Assembly: GCA_031269415.1 (NCBI GenBank)
Contig: JAISZF010000065.1
Location: 1 to 18,546, forward strand
DNA from: Clostridiales bacterium
Lineage (GTDB): Bacteria; Bacillota; Clostridia; Lachnospirales; WQUN01
DNA: 18,546 bases
Reading direction: 5' to 3'
Shown here: piece after piece, positions 14,288-18,546 of the stretch
How the letters are laid out: every line of letters starts with the position of its first letter
Numbering within the stretch: position 1 is the stretch's first letter
Position numbers and translations under genes: made by a program
The notes under the pieces: model-generated
What the model was told of the DNA's origin: nothing
Seen by the model: only the letters and a program-made list of their open reading frames with translations
The model's database searches: none

Positions 14288-15370
14288 ATGAAGAAAGATT
14301 CACGCAAATGGGGCCGGAGAATGATTGCGTTCTGTGTGGCGATCGCGTTGGCGCTGCCATCATTGGCGTTGCCCGTCTATGCGACTCCAGGAAGCTATAC
14401 TCTGCACGAATGGAAATTTGATAACAATCTAAACCACACGATCTCGGTGGACGGAGGAACCCCCAGCAACGGAACCTCCGCTACAGTAACAGGAGTGACT
14501 ATAGGCGCTTCCGGCGGGATGGCAAGCTATAACACACTGCCAAAAAGTGGGACACACGCATTCTCGTTTAAGGGCAGTACAGGTGTTAATTTAGGTACTG
14601 GGCTTGTAACGTCAGACACCTATACGATTTCGTTATGGGTATACCCAAGTGCGCCTACCAATTTCACGCCAGCTTTTTTTGGCTCAAAAAACGCCATCGA
14701 CAATGGAGCATGGCTGTCAATAGTCCCGCAAACGGACTTGGCAGGAGCTAATTCTGTAGTAATGGCTAGAAATGGCAGTGATGATCAATTCCCTTGGTAT
14801 AACGGCAGTACAAAAGCAACCGTGGGTAAATGGACGCATTTTGTCGTTGTTGTCAGTGCTAATAACATTGCGTTTTATGTAAATGGCGCGAACGCAACAA
14901 CGGGTACGGATTTTTTTGACCTTTTCTCAAACGGCGCTGGTTCATTTTATTTAGGCGTAAACTACTGGGATACTCCATTTCAAGGTCGAATTGACGAGGT
15001 TCGAATTTACGACAATGCCGAGGTTAATGCCGCCGGGGTTGCTCAATTGTATAACCTAACCAATCCGTCCGCGGAAAATATTATTGTGCCGAAAGTCGAG
15101 GGTGGCACCGTCGGAACCGAGCCCGAAGAAAAACCCGGCTATCTCTATGTGCGTCTGTCTTCTAATATTTCCTTAAAGAAAGGCAATACGCTTAACCTCA
15201 AGCCGCTGATTGAAACCACATTGGAAGAGCCGACATTTACTTGTTCAGCAAAGGCAATTGCCACAGTCTCCGCTCAAGGCGTAATAAAGGCGGTTAAAGC
15301 CGGTAAAACGGTTATAACCATTAAAGCCGGAGATTTATCCGTCAAAATAACTTTGACCGTTAACAATTAA
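14288..15370 (+). CDS. Secreted LamG-domain / bacterial Ig-like protein
   Basis: A 360-residue exported protein. The signal peptide is conventional (residues 1-32: charged KKDSRKWGRR, hydrophobic core, cleavage after VYA). A concanavalin A-like LamG/laminin-G-3 jelly-roll follows (about 36-258) with typical strands YTLHEWKFDNNL, TYTISLWVYPS, WTHFVVVVSANNIAFYVNG and the closing GRIDEVRIYDNAEVNAAGV. A short acidic linker leads to a Big_2-like immunoglobulin domain (about 282-360) with IATVSAQGVIKAVKAGKTVITIKAG. Such proteins bind carbohydrate or other surface proteins. No sortase or SLH anchor is present. The ATG at 14288 has GGAGGAG seven bases upstream; earlier in-frame ATGs at 14237 and 14282 have poorer spacing. 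It is the first gene of the cluster with the signal peptidase, so it may be a structural partner. Confidence 0.88.
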   Translation: MKKDSRKWGRRMIAFCVAIALALPSLALPVYATPGSYTLHEWKFDNNLNHTISVDGGTPSNGTSATVTGVTIGASGGMASYNTLPKSGTHAFSFKGSTGVNLGTGLVTSDTYTISLWVYPSAPTNFTPAFFGSKNAIDNGAWLSIVPQTDLAGANSVVMARNGSDDQFPWYNGSTKATVGKWTHFVVVVSANNIAFYVNGANATTGTDFFDLFSNGAGSFYLGVNYWDTPFQGRIDEVRIYDNAEVNAAGVAQLYNLTNPSAENIIVPKVEGGTVGTEPEEKPGYLYVRLSSNISLKKGNTLNLKPLIETTLEEPTFTCSAKAIATVSAQGVIKAVKAGKTVITIKAGDLSVKITLTVNN

Positions 15371-15416
15371 AACAAGCCTGTTTATATAAGTATGTATGAC
15401 AGGATTATGATCCGAG

Positions 15417-15446
15417 CGCCTTGCCTTTATGCTTAAAGGCAAGGCG
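15417..15446 (+). other. Perfect 13-bp stem-loop in the sipW leader
   Basis: CGCCTTGCCTTTA / TAAAGGCAAGGCG with a four-base loop (TGCT), 24 bp before the signal-peptidase start codon. No T-run follows, so it is not a standard terminator. It could stabilise one end of a processed mRNA or set the ratio of LamG protein to the downstream genes. Confidence 0.75.
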
Positions 15447-15470
15447 GAAGTTATACGAGGGGTGTGGAAC

Positions 15471-16064
15471 ATGACTTCTAAAGATCGCGCGATTGTCGCG
15501 GGCGAAGCTTCGGCACCAGCCAGTGACGCCGGTAATAAATCGAAAAACTCATGGGTGAGCGAGCTTGTGTTCTATCTTATCCTGGCGCTGGCTGTAACGG
15601 CTGTATTCCTGTACACCAGAAGCGGCAATGAACAGTATTCGCTGTTTGGCTATAGTGTCTTAACAGTTCTTACTGACAGCATGTATCCCGACTACCCCGT
15701 TGATACGCTGATAGTTATCCGCGAAGTCGACCCGGAATTAATCAAACCCGGGGACGACATTACCTTTTTAAGATCAGATAACACGACTATTACCCATCGC
15801 GTTACCAAGGCGCACGAGAACTACGAAGACAGCGGTATGCGAGCTTTCACGACACAAGGCGTCGCCAACTCTTTTACAGACAGAGAGAAGGTATACGCGG
15901 ACAATGTTTTGGGTCTGGTTGTTTATCATAATTTCTTGATTGGCGCGGTAATCGCGTATATAAAAAGTAATTATATTTTGGCCGCTTTTATGGTATTGGT
16001 GGTAATCGGCTTTACCATAGCGGTTCGGGCGCTGTTGTCCGGTTCAAAGAACACGCGTGCTTAA
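15471..16064 (+). CDS. sipW: SipW-type (ER-type) signal peptidase I
   Basis: A 197-residue membrane serine peptidase of family S26, of the archaeal/ER-like SipW subgroup that uses a Ser-His pair instead of Ser-Lys. N-terminal membrane segment about 28-48, catalytic Ser70 in LTDSMYPDYPVDTLIVI (usual form SGSMEP), His109 in TTITHRVTKA, a TTQGVANSFTDRE loop corresponding to the T-K-G-D-A-N box, and a C-terminal membrane segment (about 165-190). The pattern and length fit SipW. The ATG at 15471 has GAGGGG eight bases upstream; the open frame back to 15429 lies in the hairpin. Three genes with SipW-type signal peptides follow, the first after 23 bp, and are the expected substrates. Confidence 0.9.
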   Translation: MTSKDRAIVAGEASAPASDAGNKSKNSWVSELVFYLILALAVTAVFLYTRSGNEQYSLFGYSVLTVLTDSMYPDYPVDTLIVIREVDPELIKPGDDITFLRSDNTTITHRVTKAHENYEDSGMRAFTTQGVANSFTDREKVYADNVLGLVVYHNFLIGAVIAYIKSNYILAAFMVLVVIGFTIAVRALLSGSKNTRA

Positions 16065-16087
16065 AATTGATACGGGAGGCATATAAA

Positions 16088-17299
16088 ATGAGAAACATGA
16101 GCTCAAGAACAAAAAGGATTATTGTTACCGCCATCGCCGTGACATTAGCTTTGCTCATTCTTTTAGGCTCAACATACGCTTACAGGGATTTCACTCAACA
16201 TAGGTCAAACGATATGCGCGGCGTGGAGTACTACGACATCACCCTCGTGGAAGAGGGATTTGAATTTGAAAACGATTGGGATATGAATGAGACATTACCT
16301 AAAGCTATCTATGTCACGTATCCGAATCCGAATACAAACTTGGAGAAAGGCTCTATGTACGTAAGGGTTGCGATGAAGGAATTATTACAAATTCAACCGC
16401 CTAAGTATCAGTATTATAAGGACAGCGGTGGTAAGCCTATAAGGTTTATGGTTGACGAGACTGGAAACTTTATACACGCGACATCTAAAGGAGGACTTAT
16501 GGCTTACGATACAGAGGATGAAGTATTGGCAGCGTGGCTGGCGGATCCGTTTAATAAACAATATTTTATTAAACCGTTTACGCAAGATCATATACAGGGA
16601 AACGAAGGCTATTTCTTTGGTCCTACAGATGGATCATGGAATGACGACTGGTTTGTTATGACTGACATGTATGCCCCAAATGGTCAATACGGCAAATATA
16701 TGGTGGTAGATCAGGGAGACGGAACCGGAGAGATGAAGTATCTTCCGACAGAGTTTGAGATGCCAGCTGAACCGGGTCCGCTGCTGCCATTGTATGAGGA
16801 TGAAAACGAGCATCCGGAGCACAATGATGCTGAATGTGGTTTCCCATTCTATGTATGGCCAAAAGAACCCTCAAAGATCCCTACATTCAACCTTGCTGAA
16901 CCCGATATCAGATCGTATATAAAATGGAACTACGATTCCGCTAACTTTATATTTATTGAAAATATAGGCAGCTTAGATCAAGAAGCTGCCGGTGTATGGA
17001 TTATCGACACAGCCAGCAACTTTGCTTACTGGAGCAAAGCGCTTCGGCCTGGCGAAACAACAACCAACCTGCTGGATTCCGTAAAACTCCTTCACAAACC
17101 CGAAGGCGAATTCTGGTATTCAATACACGCCGATATGGAAGCCGTTTCATTTGATCAGATGGCTGAATGGGAGTACGACGGCGATGATGAGAGCGAAGCT
17201 GCGGACTATCCTGTTCATACTGATATCGTAGAGTTCTACACAGACGCCCTAAACCCAACCGAGCCTGAGGAGCCTGAAGAAGAGGATCCTGTAGCATAA
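16088..17299 (+). CDS. SipW-dependent exported protein 1
   Basis: A 403-residue exported protein of the SipW-dependent signal-peptide class. Residues 1-31 are a basic start (SSRTKRI), a hydrophobic run IIVTAIAVTLALLILLG and the likely cleavage region STYAY. Directly after comes DFTQHRSNDMRG, whose QH[R/K][S/T] core recurs in the next two proteins. The mature part is acidic, rich in Tyr, Trp and Asn, and has no anchor. Near its C-terminus it shares with the next protein a domain containing VWIIDTAS, RPGETTTNLLDSVKL and PEGEFWYSIHADMEAVS, then ends in a Glu/Pro-rich tail. No match to B. subtilis TasA beyond the export signal is evident to me. The ATG at 16088 has GGGAGG eight bases upstream; an earlier in-frame TTG at 16067 is rejected. 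Probable subunit or minor part of a matrix or fibre. Confidence 0.82.
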   Translation: MRNMSSRTKRIIVTAIAVTLALLILLGSTYAYRDFTQHRSNDMRGVEYYDITLVEEGFEFENDWDMNETLPKAIYVTYPNPNTNLEKGSMYVRVAMKELLQIQPPKYQYYKDSGGKPIRFMVDETGNFIHATSKGGLMAYDTEDEVLAAWLADPFNKQYFIKPFTQDHIQGNEGYFFGPTDGSWNDDWFVMTDMYAPNGQYGKYMVVDQGDGTGEMKYLPTEFEMPAEPGPLLPLYEDENEHPEHNDAECGFPFYVWPKEPSKIPTFNLAEPDIRSYIKWNYDSANFIFIENIGSLDQEAAGVWIIDTASNFAYWSKALRPGETTTNLLDSVKLLHKPEGEFWYSIHADMEAVSFDQMAEWEYDGDDESEAADYPVHTDIVEFYTDALNPTEPEEPEEEDPVA

Positions 17300-17301
17300 C
17301 C

Positions 17302-18279
17302 ATGAAAGTGTTCACTTATATCAGCGCGGTGGCTGCCGCCGCTCTCTTCATGCTTTCCGAGCTAATCGTCGGCACATATGCCGGGCTGGTGGATTTCAGC
17401 CAGCATAAAACAAGCGATATAACCGGACATTCTGACGGGCTGGAGGTCTTTTTGGTTGAGAGTTTTGACCCGCCCGCGGATTGGTCGGAAGGCGAGGTTG
17501 TAGAAAAAAAGATTTTTGTAAGAAACGGAGGCAGCGAGCCGGCTTATGTCCGCCTGATACTTAAGGAATATCTTGAGTACGTCGAATATACATACAGCCT
17601 TTCCGATTATAGGTACCTTACTGACGATAGCGGTACTTTCATCACATTTACCGACGCGGACGCCGCAGGCGCTGAATATCCCGAACACACAGCGGATGAA
17701 ATCCGCGACGCGGTATCAGGCGTAACGGCGTGGCATATCAGGGCGGACGAAACCGGCGGCGGATATTCCCGGTATTTGGTAACAGATATACACGTTTCCG
17801 ACACGGCCGTTAAAATAGATCCATCCAAAGAAAAGGCGTCGCCGGAGGATTACCACGTGACGCCCAACCTTGAGTGCGAGTATACGCCGCGTATCTGGAA
17901 TGAGGAATATTGGTACTTGAATTATCAGGAGGATTTTCATAAATATATAGAGTGGAACTTAGGCGGGGGCGTTATCAGTCTGACGGAATGGAGAGAGTCC
18001 GGTTCTCAGCCGGTGAGCGCCTGGATATATGATGACAGCGCGAATACATCGCCCTATGTTTTTTGGGGCGGACCGCTGGCGCCGGGCGAGAGTACCTCAA
18101 ATCTGCTGGAGTCCGTGACATTGAAAGAATCACCGGAAGGCGCGTTTTATTACGTCATCCATGTCGATATGGAGGTTGTGTCCGAAGAAGGGCTTTTCGA
18201 GTGGACGAGTGCAGAAGATTACTCCGGAGACGCCTCACGTCTGATATTCGGAAGCGCGGTGCATCCGAATGATCCATAA
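17302..18279 (+). CDS. SipW-dependent exported protein 2 (paralogue of protein 1)
   Basis: A 325-residue paralogue of the preceding protein, starting 2 bp after its stop without a clear ribosome site, so translation is probably coupled. Signal peptide residues 1-27 (ISAVAAAALFMLSELIVGTYA), then GLVDFSQHKTSDITG with the same QH[K/R][S/T] core. Next comes a segment VEKKIFVRNGGSEPAYVRLILKEYLEYVEY, like the N-terminal strands of protein 1 (YVRVAMKELLQI). The C-terminal domain matches protein 1: WIYDDSANTSPYVFW, LAPGESTSNLLESVTL and PEGAFYYVIHVDMEVVSEE. No sorting signal or membrane anchor is present. Function unknown; a surface or matrix protein by context. Confidence 0.82.
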   Translation: MKVFTYISAVAAAALFMLSELIVGTYAGLVDFSQHKTSDITGHSDGLEVFLVESFDPPADWSEGEVVEKKIFVRNGGSEPAYVRLILKEYLEYVEYTYSLSDYRYLTDDSGTFITFTDADAAGAEYPEHTADEIRDAVSGVTAWHIRADETGGGYSRYLVTDIHVSDTAVKIDPSKEKASPEDYHVTPNLECEYTPRIWNEEYWYLNYQEDFHKYIEWNLGGGVISLTEWRESGSQPVSAWIYDDSANTSPYVFWGGPLAPGESTSNLLESVTLKESPEGAFYYVIHVDMEVVSEEGLFEWTSAEDYSGDASRLIFGSAVHPNDP

Positions 18280-18546
18280 AATGAAACGTCGCGGACTGCT
18301 TGGCTTGTGTTCACTGTTTATTGCGCTGACGGCGCTGATAAATATAACATTTGGCTGGAGCGACAATCTCCAGCATAAGACGAATGAGTTCAAAGGGATA
18401 GACTGGTACATGTCGGTTATACTCAAAAAATACGCAAAGCCCCCGCATAGTACGGAGACAGCGCAGCCCTTAGCCGGAGCGGTATTCGAGTTGTACCGGG
18501 TGAACAATACTTTGCCTGACGAACAAATCGGCGCCCGGTTTATCAC
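18269..18546 (+). CDS. SipW-dependent exported protein 3, N-terminal part, cut by window edge
   Basis: The first 92 codons of a third exported protein. The start at 18269 overlaps the previous stop by 11 bases; an in-frame ATG at 18281, one base after that stop, is an equal choice. The signal peptide is KMKRRGLLGLCSLFIALTALINITFGW, followed by SDNLQHKTNEFKG, which again has the QHKT core. From about residue 69, PLAGAVFELYRVNN closely resembles the first strand of SpaA/Cna-B-type (prealbumin-like) domains, such as those in Gram-positive pili and matrix proteins. If so, this protein may form the cross-linking or adhesive part of the structure. The rest lies beyond the window. Confidence 0.8.
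   Translation, partial: MIHKMKRRGLLGLCSLFIALTALINITFGWSDNLQHKTNEFKGIDWYMSVILKKYAKPPHSTETAQPLAGAVFELYRVNNTLPDEQIGARFI

Overview
The window looks like a chromosomal segment of a Gram-positive Clostridia-type (Firmicutes) bacterium. Supporting evidence: a perfect CIRCE operator, sigma-A-type promoters, strong Shine-Dalgarno sites, an S-layer-homology (SLH) surface protein, a YibE/F membrane protein, a DUF5721-type protein and a SipW-type signal peptidase with its substrates. A genus cannot be assigned from sequence alone.

Layout. 1-1186: the 5' part of htpG (Hsp90, minus strand, cut by the window edge), with a textbook promoter and a CIRCE box that overlaps the 3' end of the next gene. 1170-2169: a DUF5721-like gene (minus) and a GNAT acetyltransferase (plus), divergently transcribed from overlapping promoters. 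2183-2289: a convergent terminator and a tRNA-Val(GAC) with unusual tertiary-contact bases. 2361-3977: an FGGY sugar kinase and a bidirectional terminator. 3981-5612: an AAA-ATPase-like/PD-(D/E)XK (DUF1703-type) protein on the minus strand. 5643-14085: a three-gene minus-strand operon: promoter, YibE/F-like membrane protein, divergent DeoD-like nucleoside phosphorylase homologue, then a 2142-residue secreted SLH protein with a CehA/McbA-type PHP metallohydrolase core, ending at a strong hairpin. 14200-18546: a plus-strand surface-protein operon: LamG/Ig-like secreted protein, SipW-type signal peptidase, and three successive SipW-dependent exported proteins. The third runs off the window and begins what looks like a SpaA/Cna-B-type domain.

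How the genes may work together. The minus operon joins a membrane protein, a nucleoside-phosphorylase fold and a wall-attached hydrolase, which suggests (inference) capture and handling of an extracellular phospho- or nucleoside compound. The plus operon resembles the SipW/TasA type of matrix or fibre system: a dedicated ER-type peptidase next to small exported proteins that share a QH[K/R][S/T] signature just after the signal peptide. The substrates do not resemble B. subtilis TasA in the rest of their sequence. This cluster is the best candidate in the window for a poorly described system.
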